The notes below the pieces were generated by a model that was given only the letters and a program-made list of their open reading frames with translations, searched no databases and was not told the DNA's origin. A stretch of 64,000 nucleotides of DNA from Pseudomonas sp. H3(2019). Its GTDB lineage: Bacteria; Pseudomonadota; Gammaproteobacteria; Pseudomonadales; Pseudomonadaceae. Of the stretch, positions 38,465 to 48,503 are shown in pieces; the first letter of the stretch is position 1; each line of letters starts with the position of its first letter. Location: contig NZ_VMSG01000009.1 of the NCBI RefSeq assembly GCF_007713465.1, positions 1 through 64,000 on the forward strand, read 5' to 3'. The position numbers and the translations under genes were made by a program.

Positions 38465-40318
38465 ATGCTCAAACGCCTTGCCTGTCTGGCGCTGTTTGTC
38501 TGCGCCCCGCTGTCCGCCGCGCCTCGTATCGACAACCAACGTTTGCAGCAACTGGCCAACGACCGGTTCTGGATTTCCCTGGGCCACTACGAAAGCGCAA
38601 AACTCGGTGGCTGGCGCAGCTATGTCAGCGACAAGAAGTTCTTCCTGGCGGCCAACGGCGCCGAACATCCCGACGCAGAGCTGGCGGCCACCGTACAAGC
38701 GCTCTACGCTCCCGCCAGCAAAGGCCAGCAGCATGCGCAATGTGTTTACCCGGCGCGTACCCGCTGGTTGAAAGCCCAACTGAACCTGAACGATTTGCCG
38801 ACGGTGGATTGCAGCGAGTTCAAACAATGGTTCAAGGACGTATCACCCCACAGCGCGGTGATGATTTTTCCGGCGGCCTATCTGAACAGCCCGTCATCGA
38901 TGTTCGGTCACACCTTGTTGCGCATCGATCAGGCTGACGTGCAAACCGACCACACTGCCCTGCTCAGTTACGCGATCAATTTCGGCGCCTATATCGAAGG
39001 TTCGGACAACAGCATTCTGTATGCCTGGAAAGGCCTGATGGGTGGCTATCCAGGGTTGTTCGCACTGGTGCCCTATCAGGAAAAACTCTCGGAATACCGC
39101 AGCCTGGAAAACCGCGATCTGTGGGAATACCGGTTGAACCTGACGCAGGCAGAAACCGAGCGCATGGTCGAGCATGTATGGGAGCTCAAGCAGATTCAGT
39201 TCGATTATTTCTTCTTTGATGAAAACTGCTCTTACCGCTTGCTGGAGTTGCTGCAAGTGGCACGACCGAGCCTCAGGCTCACCGAACAATTCCCGCTAAC
39301 CGCGATTCCTACCGACACCGTCAAAGCGGTGAAAGACGCCGGGCTGGTGGAAAAAATCGATTACCGGCCGTCCCGCGAACGTGAGCTGTTGAGCCGTGCC
39401 AAACCGCTCACCGACGATGAACAACAATGGGTGTTGAAGGTCAGCGCCGACCAGAAACGCTTGCAGGAGCCGACCTTCAAGGCGCTGCCACGTGATCGTC
39501 AGGCATTGATTATCGACGCGGCCTACCGTCTTGAGCGCTACCGTGCCAACGGCCAGGAACGCGATCCACAGCGCGCGCAACGCAGCTTCGAGCTGCTGCG
39601 GGCGATCAATCAGAACCCGGCACCGGAGCTGTCCATCGAACGCCCGGGCTTGCCGGAAAACGGTCACGAGTCGCGCACCTGGCAGGCCGGCATCGGCACC
39701 CGTGGCGACAAAGCCTTTGGTGAATATGGCCTGCGCATGGCCTATCACGACCTCAACGACAATGCCGAAAGCTTTCCGCTCGGTGCGCAGATTGAAATTC
39801 TCCAGATGAAGCTGCGCCAGTACGAAGGCAATCACTGGCAATTGCAGCAACTGGACCTGGCGACCATCCGCTCCCTGACCCCGCGCAACGAGCTGCTGCA
39901 ACCGTGGTCCTGGCAGGTGACCGGCGGCCTGGAGCGAGTCCCGGGAAAGCACGACGATGAAACCCTGGTCAGCCATGTCAACGGCGGCGCCGGCGGCACC
40001 TGGCAATTGGGCGACGATGTACTGGGCTTCGTCCTTGGCACCGTGCGCATCGAGCACAACAGCGACTTTGCCGGTTTCATCGCACCCGCCGCCGGTTTCA
40101 ACAGCGGTGTTCTGTGGAAGAACCCGCTGGGCAATCTGAGCCTGGAAACCAAAGGTGATTACTTCACTAACGGTGAAGTACGGCGCAGCCTTAGCCTGAA
40201 CCAGCAGTGGGAACTGTCGCGTAACCTGGGTCTACGCCTGAGCGCCCAACGCGAGTTCAGCCGCGTCGCGTCACCCGAAAACGAGGTTATGCTGGAAGTG
40301 AAGTGGTATCACTATTGA
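38465..40318 (+). CDS. DUF4105 family exported protein
   Basis: A 617-residue protein with a signal peptide MLKRLACLALFVCAPLSAAP. The DUF4105 core spans about 110–290, with FPAAYLNSPSSMFGHTLLRID, GAYIEGSDNSILYAWKGLMGGYPGLF and FFFDENCSYRLLELLQVARP; the conserved His and Cys of these motifs recall thiol-hydrolase-like active sites, but no activity is established. The last 220 residues have alternating beta-strand patterns ending in a Tyr-aromatic tail (EVKWYHY), suggesting an outer-membrane barrel. Its ribosome site is weak. Confidence 0.88.
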   Translation: MLKRLACLALFVCAPLSAAPRIDNQRLQQLANDRFWISLGHYESAKLGGWRSYVSDKKFFLAANGAEHPDAELAATVQALYAPASKGQQHAQCVYPARTRWLKAQLNLNDLPTVDCSEFKQWFKDVSPHSAVMIFPAAYLNSPSSMFGHTLLRIDQADVQTDHTALLSYAINFGAYIEGSDNSILYAWKGLMGGYPGLFALVPYQEKLSEYRSLENRDLWEYRLNLTQAETERMVEHVWELKQIQFDYFFFDENCSYRLLELLQVARPSLRLTEQFPLTAIPTDTVKAVKDAGLVEKIDYRPSRERELLSRAKPLTDDEQQWVLKVSADQKRLQEPTFKALPRDRQALIIDAAYRLERYRANGQERDPQRAQRSFELLRAINQNPAPELSIERPGLPENGHESRTWQAGIGTRGDKAFGEYGLRMAYHDLNDNAESFPLGAQIEILQMKLRQYEGNHWQLQQLDLATIRSLTPRNELLQPWSWQVTGGLERVPGKHDDETLVSHVNGGAGGTWQLGDDVLGFVLGTVRIEHNSDFAGFIAPAAGFNSGVLWKNPLGNLSLETKGDYFTNGEVRRSLSLNQQWELSRNLGLRLSAQREFSRVASPENEVMLEVKWYHY

Positions 40319-40426
40319 AGCTGCAAGCCCCCCATAGGCTTATCGCTTGCAACAGGTCGCTTTCGGACAACCGCCGAAATCTAAAGCCTGCGACGATGAC
40401 TTGAAACCCATTCAGGGAGAACCGCC

Positions 40427-40918
40427 ATGAGCCGCGCTTTCGTCAATGAAGATAACGCCGCTGCACCAGCCGACCAGCCGGTAGAGCGCCAGGTCAGCAC
40501 GCAGCCCAACTACGTCACGCCCGAAGGCCTCGCCCTGCTGCAGGCCAAAGTCGCCGAGCTGCAAACCCTGCACGGCGAACAGTCGGCCCGCGAGGAAGCG
40601 GACCCACAATGGCTGGCCGATCTCGAGCGTGATTTGCGTTACTTCAAACAACGCCTGCAAAGCGCTCAAGTGGTGACGCCGGCCACTTCCACCAAGAAAG
40701 TGCAGATTGGCAGTTGGGTGACGTACGCCGATGAACTCGGTACCGAACGACGTGTGCAACTGGTCGGCGAAGATCAGGCCAATGCCGCCAAAGGCCTGAT
40801 CAACTGGAGCTCACCGCTGGGACGGGCGCTGCTCGGCGCACAGCTGAACGACGAAGTGCTCTGGCAACGGCCCGCCGGCGATCAGTTGATCGAAATCATC
40901 CGCATCGAGCCGCGTTAA
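40427..40918 (+). CDS. GreA/GreB-family protein with atypical coiled coil
   Basis: A 163-residue protein. A disordered N-terminal 28 residues precede YVTPEGLALLQAKVAELQTLHGEQSAREEADPQ, aligned with the first Gre helix. The acidic tip of GreA (GDRSENADY-like), which reaches into RNA polymerase, is replaced by an EEADP…DLERD stretch. The C-terminal FKBP-like domain is clear: KVQIGSWVTYADELGTERRVQLVG, ISWSSPLGRALL-like INWSSPLGRALLG. It is therefore a Gre paralogue that probably binds the polymerase secondary channel; transcript-cleavage activity is doubtful. GreA itself is elsewhere. A strong terminator follows. Confidence 0.85.
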   Translation: MSRAFVNEDNAAAPADQPVERQVSTQPNYVTPEGLALLQAKVAELQTLHGEQSAREEADPQWLADLERDLRYFKQRLQSAQVVTPATSTKKVQIGSWVTYADELGTERRVQLVGEDQANAAKGLINWSSPLGRALLGAQLNDEVLWQRPAGDQLIEIIRIEPR

Positions 40919-40946
40919 ACCACCCCCAGGCCTGGGAATGACGCGC

Positions 40947-40976
40947 AAAAAAACGGAGCCCGAAGGCTCCGTTTTT
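40947..40976. terminator. Bidirectional terminator between the Gre-like gene and ettA
   Basis: AAAAAAACGGAGCC, loop CGAA, GGCTCCGTTTTT lies between two convergent genes, 29 nt after one stop and 15 nt after the other, with A/T tracts on both sides. Confidence 0.92.
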
Positions 40977-40991
40977 CATGTAACCGGCCTA

Positions 40992-42656
40992 TCAGGCCAG
41001 TTTCTTGTGACGCACCCGGTGTGGCTGGGAAGCGGCATCGCCAAGACGCTTTTTGCGGTCGGCTTCGTACTCGGTGTAGTTACCTTCGAAGAACACTGCT
41101 TGCGAGTCGTCTTCGTACGCCAGGATGTGGGTCGCGACGCGGTCAAGGAACCACCGATCGTGAGAGATCACAATGGCGGCGCCCGGGAAGTCCAGCAGGG
41201 CTTCTTCCAGCGAACGCAGGGTTTCAACGTCGAGGTCGTTGGACGGTTCGTCGAGCAGCAGGACGTTGCCGCCCTCTTTCAGGGTCAGGGCCAGGTGCAA
41301 GCGACCACGCTCACCACCGGACAGGTCCTTGACGAACTTCTGCTGATCGCCGCCCTTGAAGTTGAAACGGCCGACGTAGGTGCGCGACGGGATCTCGTAG
41401 TTGCCGATGCGGATCTGGTCGGAACCGTCGGAGATCTGCTGGAACACAGTCTTGCTGCCGTCCAGGTCTTCACGGCTCTGGTCGACGCAGGCCAGTTGCA
41501 CGGTTTCGCCGACTTCGATGGTGCCCGAATCCGGGGTTTCCTTGCCCATCAGCATGCGGAACAGCGTGGATTTACCCGCACCGTTACCACCGATCACGCC
41601 GACGATGGCGCCTTTCGGCATGGAGAACGACAGGTTGTCGATCAACACGCGATCGCCATAGCCCTTGCTGACGTTCTTGAATTCGATGACCTTGTCGCCC
41701 AGGCGTGGACCGGCCGGGATGTAGATCTCGTTGGTTTCGCTGCGCTTCTGGAATTCCTGCGATTGCATTTCTTCGAAGCGTTGCAGACGCGCCTTGGATT
41801 TCGACTGACGGGCCTTGGCGCCTTTGCGCACCCACTCCAGCTCTTCCTTCATGGCCTTTTCATGGGCCGACTGCTGCTTCGATTCGGCGGCCAGACGATC
41901 GGACTTGGCTTCAAGCCAGCCCGAATAGTTGCCCTCGTAAGGAATACCGGCGCCGCGGTCGAGTTCCAGAATCCAGCCGGCGACGTTGTCCAGGAAGTAA
42001 CGGTCGTGCGTGATCGCAACCACGGTACCCGGGAAGTCGTGGAGGAAATGCTCCAGCCAGGCCACCGAGTCGGCGTCCAGGTGGTTGGTTGGCTCGTCGA
42101 GCAGCAGCATGTCCGGGGCGGACAGCAGCAGACGGCACAGGGCCACACGACGCTTTTCACCACCGGACAGGTGTTCGATTTTGGCATCCCAGGCCGGCAG
42201 ACGCAGCGCATCGGCAGCGACTTCCAGTTGGCGATCCAGATTGTGACCGTCGCCCGCCTGCAGGATAGCTTCGAGCTTGGCCTGTTCGGCGGCCAGTTTG
42301 TCGAAGTCGGCATCCGGGTCGGCGTATTCGGCATAAACCTGATCCAGACGCGCCTGCGCGTCCTTGATCACGCTGACCGCTTCCTCGACCACGTCACGCA
42401 CGGTCTTTGTCGGATCCAGCAGCGGCTCTTGTGGCAGGTAGCCGATGTTCAATTCCGGCATCGGACGGGCTTCGCCGTCGAACTCGGTGTCGACGCCGGC
42501 CATGATTTTCAACAGTGTGGATTTACCCGAGCCGTTGAGGCCGAGTACGCCGATCTTGGCGCCCGGGAAGAACGACAGCGAAATGTTTTTCAGGATTTCC
42601 CGCTTCGGCGGAACAACTTTGCCCAGCCGATGCATGGTGAAGACGTATTGAGCCAT
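40992..42656 (-). CDS. ettA: Energy-dependent translational throttle EttA (ABC-F)
   Basis: A 554-residue ABC-F protein that binds the ribosomal E site and gates the first elongation step according to ATP/ADP. Two ATPase domains carry GLNGSGKST and LSGGEKRR, then GGNGAGKST and LSGGERGR, joined by a basic coiled linker (about 240–310). An arm-type insertion is present in the first domain, as in EttA. The ATG at 42656 gives the diagnostic MAQYVFTMHRLGKVVPPKR. There are no membrane domains, so it is not a transporter. It is divergent from morA. Confidence 0.96.
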   Translation of the reverse strand: MAQYVFTMHRLGKVVPPKREILKNISLSFFPGAKIGVLGLNGSGKSTLLKIMAGVDTEFDGEARPMPELNIGYLPQEPLLDPTKTVRDVVEEAVSVIKDAQARLDQVYAEYADPDADFDKLAAEQAKLEAILQAGDGHNLDRQLEVAADALRLPAWDAKIEHLSGGEKRRVALCRLLLSAPDMLLLDEPTNHLDADSVAWLEHFLHDFPGTVVAITHDRYFLDNVAGWILELDRGAGIPYEGNYSGWLEAKSDRLAAESKQQSAHEKAMKEELEWVRKGAKARQSKSKARLQRFEEMQSQEFQKRSETNEIYIPAGPRLGDKVIEFKNVSKGYGDRVLIDNLSFSMPKGAIVGVIGGNGAGKSTLFRMLMGKETPDSGTIEVGETVQLACVDQSREDLDGSKTVFQQISDGSDQIRIGNYEIPSRTYVGRFNFKGGDQQKFVKDLSGGERGRLHLALTLKEGGNVLLLDEPSNDLDVETLRSLEEALLDFPGAAIVISHDRWFLDRVATHILAYEDDSQAVFFEGNYTEYEADRKKRLGDAASQPHRVRHKKLA

Positions 42657-42730
42657 GGAGAACCTAGGGTCAGTGACTGATGAATATAAGCACGGGCGAA
42701 GCCCGGGCCAGGCCATACGCGCCGCCAGCG

Positions 42731-42746
42731 ATTGATCGCTATCAAT
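42731..42746. promoter_or_regulatory. Perfect Anr/FNR-type box between ettA and morA
   Basis: ATTGAT, CGCT, ATCAAT contains TTGAT–N4–ATCAA at 42732–42745, the exact consensus for FNR-family regulators (Anr, Dnr). It is 75 bp upstream of ettA and 196 bp upstream of morA. For morA, TCTAAG at 42771–42776 is a -10 candidate at about class II spacing; no convincing -10 is seen at the matching place for ettA. The rest of the 285-bp gap has one more hairpin (CCAGCC…GGCTGG near 42828–42848). Confidence 0.55.
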
Positions 42747-42941
42747 AGGTGCGCGCGAAAAAAGCCTGAGTCTAAGAGCTGGAACGCTCCCGCGTAACCG
42801 GCAAAGCTACCTTAATGATGAAAGGCAGTCCAGCCGAGAGGGGCTGGCACTTTGCCAAAGCTCAAGGCATGCTAGCCGCCCTCCGGGCGTCCGGCTTATA
42901 GTGCACGTCGCGCCAATCCAGCCAAACCGCAGGATCATAGT

Positions 42942-45900
42942 TTGTCCAATGTCACTCCGCCTTCATCCGTGAGCGCACTGAGTCCTGCGACCGGATCGCC
43001 CCTGCGCGGCACCTTGAAAGGTGCATTGGCGACGCTTGTCCTGCTGTTGATCGGATTGCTGATCTGGCAATTGTTCGACCAACTGAGCGAAACCCAGAAC
43101 AGCCAGCGCCAGAACACCATCGACTACACCGCCGATCTGGCCGCGCAAGTCAGCCTGAACATGGCGCTCAACGCTCAGATCGCACTGAATCTGCTACCGA
43201 TCGTCGAAAAACCGCAGACCGTTGATCAGCAACAGGCGTTGCTGCGCAAGCTGCAGCAGTCCTTGCCTGATTTACTCAGCCTGGCGCTGCTCAGTCCCTC
43301 GGGGAAAATCCTCAGTGACAGCACCAGCGACAGCCAGGATGCCGACTACCTGAGCGAGCTGGTCCGGCGCAGTCACGCGCAGGTGCATTACTTCAGCAAT
43401 GCCAACGACGGCTCGGTGGTGAACCTGTTACTGCACCAGGCCAGCGGCGGCACGCGCGACTACTGGGTCTTGCGCCTGCGACCGACGTTTTTCTCTTCAC
43501 TGACCAAACAGAGTGACACCGGGATCCGTCCGCTGTGGGTGGTGGAAAACCGCATCAACCAACTGATCATCAGCCGCGACGACGGGTTGCCCTCGAACAA
43601 GCCGGACACGGTAAACGCCAATGACCTGGCGAACAGCGTACTGGTCGTACCACTCAGTAACAGCGACTGGCAATTACGCGGGCTGTTTGACCGGCAACGA
43701 GTGTTCGAACAATTGCTGCCGGTGTTGATCGGCAAATGCCTGCTGGGTTTGGCCTTCTCGCTGCTACCACTCATCGCATTGTTGAATATGCGCCGACGCC
43801 AGCGTCAGGTGCACGACGGACGTCGGCGCTATCGGGACATTTTCGACGGCACCGGTGTTGCGCTCTGCGTACTGGATCTCTCCGGACTCAAAGCCTGCCT
43901 CGACAAGGCGCAACTGCACACCAGCGAGCAATTGCAGCGGTGGCTGGAGAACGCCGAACAACGCCGACAGTTGCTACAAGAGTTGCGCATCACCGAGGTC
44001 AACCAGGTCGCCTTGCACCTTCTCAACGTCCAGTCCAGCGAGCAAGCCTGGAAGCTGCTGATCGAAGGCGGGCCACTGGATGGCAATGCCATCGGCAACC
44101 AGTTGCTCGATGCCGTGCTCAACCAGCAGAAACAGCTGGAACTGGAGATCAAGCTCAGGGACACCCAGGGCCGCGACCAGCATCTGTGGCTGGTGTTGCA
44201 TTTGCCACAAGCTCAGCACGACGCCAAAGCGGTGATCCTCAGCATCAGCGATATCACCAGCCGTAAAATTGTCGAGCTGTCGCTGCTGGAGCGTGAAGGT
44301 TTCTGGTCGGATGTCGTGCGTACCGTCCCCGATCATCTCTACGTGCAGGACGTGATCAGCCAGCGGATGATTTTCAGTAACCACCACCTGGGCCAGACGC
44401 TGGGTTACAGCAAAACCGAACTGCACCAGATGGGCGAGTACTTCTGGGAGATTCTGCTGCACCCCGAAGACGCCGATCACTACCACCGCTTGCGGCAGGA
44501 ACAGCGCCAGGCCGGTTACACCCAACTGATGCAGTGCCAGTTGCGCTTCCGTCACCGCGACGGCAAATGGCGGCGTTTCGAAGTCCGCGAGCAGGCGCTG
44601 GCGCGGGACAAACACGACCAGGTCACCCGCATCATTGGCGTGGCCAAAGACATTACCGATCAGATCGAAGCCAGCGAGTCCCTGCGCGACAGCGAGCAGC
44701 GTTACCGGATGCTCGCTGAAAGCATCAGCGACGTGATTTTCTCCACCGACAGCAAACTCTCGCTCAATTACGTCAGCCCGTCGGTGAACGCCGTGCTCGG
44801 CTATGACGTTGACTGGATCTTCCAGAATGGCTGGCAATCAACCATCGCCAACCCGCAACAATTGACCGGCATCTACAGCCTGATGGACCGGGTCAGCAAG
44901 GCTCTGGATAAACCCGAGCAACTGGCGCAACTGCGCAGTCAGGTGCAAACCCAGCTGTTCCTGTTCGACTGCTTGCGCGCCGACGGGCGCAAGATCCCGA
45001 TCGAACTGCGCCTGGTCCTGGTCTGGGATGAACATGGCGCGTTCGAAGGTGTGCTCGGGGTCGGTCGCGATATCAGCCAGCAGCGCCGCGCCGAGAAAGA
45101 CCTGCGCATGGCGGCCACGGTTTTCGAGCACTCGACGTCGGCGATTCTGATCACCGACCCGGCCGGCTACATCGTGCAGGCCAACGAAGCCTTCAGCCGT
45201 GTCAGCGGTTATGAAGTGGCGCAGGTCCTCGACCAGTTGCCGAACATGCTGACCGTCGATGACCAGCAGGAAGCCCACCTGCGCTATGTGCTCAAGCAAC
45301 TGCACCAGCACAGCACCTGGGAAGGCGAAGTCTGGCTCAAGCGCCGCAACGGTGAACACTACCCGGCGTGGGTCGGCATTACGGCAGTACTCGATGACGA
45401 AGGCGACCTCGCCAGCTACGTGTGCTTCTTTACTGACATCAGCGAACGCAAGGCCAGCGAACAGCGGATTCACCGCCTCGCTTACTATGACGCCCTGACC
45501 CACCTGCCCAACCGCACCTTGTTCCAGGACCGGTTGCACACCGCGCTGCAATCGGCAGAGCGGCAGAAGTCGTGGGTCGTGCTGATGTTCCTCGATCTCG
45601 ACCGCTTCAAGCCGATCAACGACTCCCTCGGCCACGCCGCCGGCGACCGCATGCTCAAGGAAATGGCCACCCGCCTGCTCGCTTGCGTCGACGATGACGA
45701 CACGGTAGCGCGCATGGGCGGCGATGAGTTCACCTTGCTCCTGCAACCGCGTGCCAGCCGTGAGCTCGCGCTGAATCGGGCGATTCATGTGGCCGAGCAG
45801 ATCCTTGCCAGCCTGGTGAAGCCGTTTGTCCTCGAAGGCCGCGAGTTCTTTGTCACCGCCAGCATCGGCATCGCCTTGAGTCCTCAGGACGGCAACGAAC

Positions 45901-46790
45901 TGAGCCAACTGATGAAGAACGCCGACACGGCGATGTACCACGCCAAGGAGCGCGGCAAGAACAACTTCCAGTTCTATCAGGCGGACATGAACGCCAGCGC
46001 CCTGGAGCGCCTGGAACTGGAAAGCGACCTGCGCCACGCCCTTGAGCAAAACGAATTCGTTCTGTACTACCAGCCGCAACTCAGCGGCGACGGTAAACGC
46101 CTGACCGGCGCCGAAGCCCTGCTGCGCTGGCAGCATCCACGTCGCGGGCTGGTGCCGCCGGGAGACTTCATACCAGTGCTCGAAGAGCTCGGACTGGTGG
46201 TGGATGTCGGTGACTGGGTGATCAGCGAGGCCTGCCGTCAGCTCAAGAGCTGGCACCAGAACAAGGTCCGCGTCCCGAAAGTCTCGGTGAACATCTCTGC
46301 ACGGCAGTTCTCCGACGGCCAGCTTGGCACGCGCATCGCCACCATCCTCAAGGACACGGGCCTGCCACCGGCCTGCCTGGAGCTGGAACTGACCGAAAGC
46401 ATCCTGATGCGTGAAGTCAGCGAAGCCATGCAGATTCTCGCCGGGCTGAAAAACCTGGGCCTGAGCATCGCGGTCGACGACTTCGGCACCGGTTATTCAT
46501 CGCTGAACTACTTGAAGCAGTTCCCGATCGATGTGCTGAAAATCGACCGGACCTTCGTCGACGGCCTGCCGTCCGGCGAACAGGACGCGCAGATTGCCCG
46601 AGCGATCATCGCCATGGCCCACAGCCTGAACCTGGCGGTGATCGCCGAGGGCGTGGAAACCCACGAACAGCTCGACTTCCTGCGTGAACACGGCTGCGAC
46701 GAAGTGCAGGGTTATCTGTTTGGCCGCCCGATGCCGGCGGCGCGTTTCGAAGCGCAGTTCAGCAATGATGCGTTGTTCATGTTCGACTGA
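42942..46790 (+). CDS. morA: c-di-GMP enzyme MorA (PAS-GGDEF-EAL)
   Basis: A 1282-residue membrane protein. A helix (about 25–46) and a second one (about 255–282) enclose a 200-residue periplasmic sensor. Several PAS domains follow (about 300–860), then GGDEF (intact MGGDEF, about 926) and EAL (intact AEALLRW, about 1057, with [10 protein letters not shown]). Both catalytic motifs look active, as for P. aeruginosa MorA, which controls flagellar timing and biofilm. The start is TTG at 42942 after AGGATCATAG; the first ATG with good context lies far inside, so TTG is preferred. Its neighbour glyA is the same as in P. aeruginosa. Confidence 0.92.
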   Translation: MSNVTPPSSVSALSPATGSPLRGTLKGALATLVLLLIGLLIWQLFDQLSETQNSQRQNTIDYTADLAAQVSLNMALNAQIALNLLPIVEKPQTVDQQQALLRKLQQSLPDLLSLALLSPSGKILSDSTSDSQDADYLSELVRRSHAQVHYFSNANDGSVVNLLLHQASGGTRDYWVLRLRPTFFSSLTKQSDTGIRPLWVVENRINQLIISRDDGLPSNKPDTVNANDLANSVLVVPLSNSDWQLRGLFDRQRVFEQLLPVLIGKCLLGLAFSLLPLIALLNMRRRQRQVHDGRRRYRDIFDGTGVALCVLDLSGLKACLDKAQLHTSEQLQRWLENAEQRRQLLQELRITEVNQVALHLLNVQSSEQAWKLLIEGGPLDGNAIGNQLLDAVLNQQKQLELEIKLRDTQGRDQHLWLVLHLPQAQHDAKAVILSISDITSRKIVELSLLEREGFWSDVVRTVPDHLYVQDVISQRMIFSNHHLGQTLGYSKTELHQMGEYFWEILLHPEDADHYHRLRQEQRQAGYTQLMQCQLRFRHRDGKWRRFEVREQALARDKHDQVTRIIGVAKDITDQIEASESLRDSEQRYRMLAESISDVIFSTDSKLSLNYVSPSVNAVLGYDVDWIFQNGWQSTIANPQQLTGIYSLMDRVSKALDKPEQLAQLRSQVQTQLFLFDCLRADGRKIPIELRLVLVWDEHGAFEGVLGVGRDISQQRRAEKDLRMAATVFEHSTSAILITDPAGYIVQANEAFSRVSGYEVAQVLDQLPNMLTVDDQQEAHLRYVLKQLHQHSTWEGEVWLKRRNGEHYPAWVGITAVLDDEGDLASYVCFFTDISERKASEQRIHRLAYYDALTHLPNRTLFQDRLHTALQSAERQKSWVVLMFLDLDRFKPINDSLGHAAGDRMLKEMATRLLACVDDDDTVARMGGDEFTLLLQPRASRELALNRAIHVAEQILASLVKPFVLEGREFFVTASIGIALSPQDGNELSQLMKNADTAMYHAKERGKNNFQFYQADMNASALERLELESDLRHALEQNEFVLYYQPQLSGDGKRLTGAEALLRWQHPRRGLVPPGDFIPVLEELGLVVDVGDWVISEACRQLKSWHQNKVRVPKVSVNISARQFSDGQLGTRIATILKDTGLPPACLELELTESILMREVSEAMQILAGLKNLGLSIAVDDFGTGYSSLNYLKQFPIDVLKIDRTFVDGLPSGEQDAQIARAIIAMAHSLNLAVIAEGVETHEQLDFLREHGCDEVQGYLFGRPMPAARFEAQFSNDALFMFD

Positions 46791-46833
46791 CCTTCCCATG
46801 TGGAGCGTGGGAACGATCTATGGATATCACCGC

Positions 46834-46860
46834 CTGTGGAGCGAGCCTGCTCGCGATGAG
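46834..46860. repeat. Single degenerate REP element
   Basis: CTGTGGAGCGAGCCTGCTCGCGATGAG matches one arm of the REP pairs, with no partner nearby. It lies in the 200-bp gap between morA and glyA. Confidence 0.7.
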
Positions 46861-46990
46861 GCCTGCACAATCACCGCATATCCCGTCATGAACACCACTT
46901 GTCTGCGACATGATGTCCTTTCATATGCCAGACAAAACCCATTGGGTTAGAATGCCTTCCTTTTCTGCCCCCCGATCCTTGAGGACCGCC

Positions 46991-48244
46991 ATGTTCAGCC
47001 GTGATTTGACTATTGCCAAGTACGACGCCGACCTTTTTGCCGCCATGGAGCAAGAAGCTCAGCGCCAGGAAGAACACATCGAGCTGATCGCTTCGGAAAA
47101 CTACACCAGCCCTGCGGTGATGGAAGCTCAAGGCTCGGTTCTGACCAACAAGTACGCCGAAGGCTACCCAGGCAAGCGCTACTACGGCGGTTGCGAGTAC
47201 GTCGACGTGGTTGAGCAACTGGCCATCGACCGTGCCAAGCAGCTGTTCGGCGCCGATTACGCCAACGTTCAGCCACACGCCGGCTCGCAAGCCAACAGCG
47301 CCGTTTACCTGGCCCTGCTGCAAGCGGGCGACACCATCCTGGGCATGAGCCTGGCCCACGGCGGTCACCTGACCCACGGCGCCAGCGTTTCCTCCTCCGG
47401 CAAGCTGTACAACGCCGTTCAGTACGGTATCGACAGCAACGGCCTGATCGACTACGACGAAGTCGAGCGTCTGGCTGTTGAGCACAAGCCAAAAATGATC
47501 GTGGCCGGTTTCTCTGCCTACTCGCAGATCCTGGACTTCCCGCGCTTCCGTGAAATCGCTGACAAGGTGGGCGCCTACCTGTTCGTCGACATGGCTCACG
47601 TCGCTGGTCTGGTCGCTGCTGGCGTCTATCCGAACCCGGTGCCATTCGCTGACGTGGTCACCACCACGACCCACAAGACCCTGCGCGGTCCACGTGGCGG
47701 CCTGATCCTGGCTCGCGCCAACGCCGACATCGAGAAGAAACTCAACTCCGCAGTATTCCCGGGCGCCCAGGGCGGCCCGCTGGAACACGTGATCGCCGCT
47801 AAAGCGATCTGCTTCAAGGAAGCCCTGCAGCCTGAGTTCAAGACCTACCAGCAACAAGTGGTCAAGAACGCCCAGGCCATGGCCGGCGTGTTCATCGAGC
47901 GCGGTTTTGACGTGGTCTCCGGCGGTACCGAAAACCACCTGTTCCTGCTGTCGCTGATCAAGCAGGAAATCTCCGGTAAAGACGCCGACGCCGCTCTGGG
48001 CAAAGCGTTCATCACTGTGAACAAGAACTCGGTACCGAACGATCCACGCTCCCCGTTCGTCACCTCCGGCCTGCGTTTCGGTACTCCGGCTGTGACCACT
48101 CGCGGCTTCAAAGAGACTGAGTGCAAAGAGCTGGCCGGCTGGATCTGCGACATCCTGGCAGACCTGAACAACGAAGCGGTGATCGACGCCGTTCGCGAGA
48201 AGGTCAAGGCCATCTGCAAGAAGCTGCCGGTATACGGCGCTTAA
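46991..48244 (+). CDS. glyA: Serine hydroxymethyltransferase GlyA
   Basis: A 417-residue PLP enzyme that converts serine and tetrahydrofolate to glycine and methylene-THF. The PLP lysine lies in [16 protein letters not shown], and [32 protein letters not shown] is the conserved substrate region. The ATG at 46991 follows GAGGACCGCC. Pseudomonas often carries more than one glyA; this is the copy next to morA. A strong terminator follows. Confidence 0.97.
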   Translation: MFSRDLTIAKYDADLFAAMEQEAQRQEEHIELIASENYTSPAVMEAQGSVLTNKYAEGYPGKRYYGGCEYVDVVEQLAIDRAKQLFGADYANVQPHAGSQANSAVYLALLQAGDTILGMSLAHGGHLTHGASVSSSGKLYNAVQYGIDSNGLIDYDEVERLAVEHKPKMIVAGFSAYSQILDFPRFREIADKVGAYLFVDMAHVAGLVAAGVYPNPVPFADVVTTTTHKTLRGPRGGLILARANADIEKKLNSAVFPGAQGGPLEHVIAAKAICFKEALQPEFKTYQQQVVKNAQAMAGVFIERGFDVVSGGTENHLFLLSLIKQEISGKDADAALGKAFITVNKNSVPNDPRSPFVTSGLRFGTPAVTTRGFKETECKELAGWICDILADLNNEAVIDAVREKVKAICKKLPVYGA

Positions 48245-48270
48245 TCAGCCCGCTAAACCGCAGCAAAAAG

Positions 48271-48299
48271 AAACCGGCCAGTGATGGCCGGTTTTTTTT
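48271..48299 (+). terminator. Rho-independent terminator of glyA
   Basis: AAACCGGCCA, GTGA, TGGCCGG followed by eight T begins 26 nt after the glyA stop. Confidence 0.93.
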
Positions 48300-48338
48300 C
48301 GCCTGCGAAACCGCTCAAGATCGGCCCTTACCGCTCAA

Positions 48339-48351
48339 CTGGTAAGACCGG
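48339..48351. promoter_or_regulatory. FadR-type GntR operator, upstream copy
   Basis: CTGGTAAGACCGG fits the FadR-subfamily operator TNGTNNNACNA except for one outer base. Its centre (48345) is about 67 bp before the expected dctA start. Extra half-sites TTACCG (48328–48333) and GGTAAAG flank it. Confidence 0.6.
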
Positions 48352-48375
48352 TAAAGCCAATTTGTCATTTTCCGC

Positions 48376-48405
48376 TTGCGACCCTCCGAAAACAGCGCCT
48401 ACACT
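48376..48405 (+). promoter_or_regulatory. Candidate sigma70 promoter of dctA-like gene
   Basis: TTGCGA (48376–48381), 18 bp, TACACT (48400–48405). It lies between the two operator copies, with transcription expected near 48412. Confidence 0.5.
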
Positions 48406-48423
48406 GCGCCTGCACTGGACATA

Positions 48424-48436
48424 CCGGTAAGACCAC
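48424..48436. promoter_or_regulatory. FadR-type GntR operator, downstream copy
   Basis: CCGGTAAGACCAC shares the nine-base core GGTAAGACC with the upstream copy. Its centre (48430) is 85 bp from the other centre, about eight helical turns, and about 18 bp past the expected start, a position that would block transcription. Confidence 0.6.
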
Positions 48437-48503
48437 AATAATTAAGTCCTGAATCTGATGCGCACAGCGCACGGCACCCGGGACACTCACCAGGATTCCT
48501 CCC

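Noticed and set aside
40938..42680. 580-codon open frame antisense to ettA
   Set aside because: It covers a complete ABC-F gene and begins inside the shared terminator.
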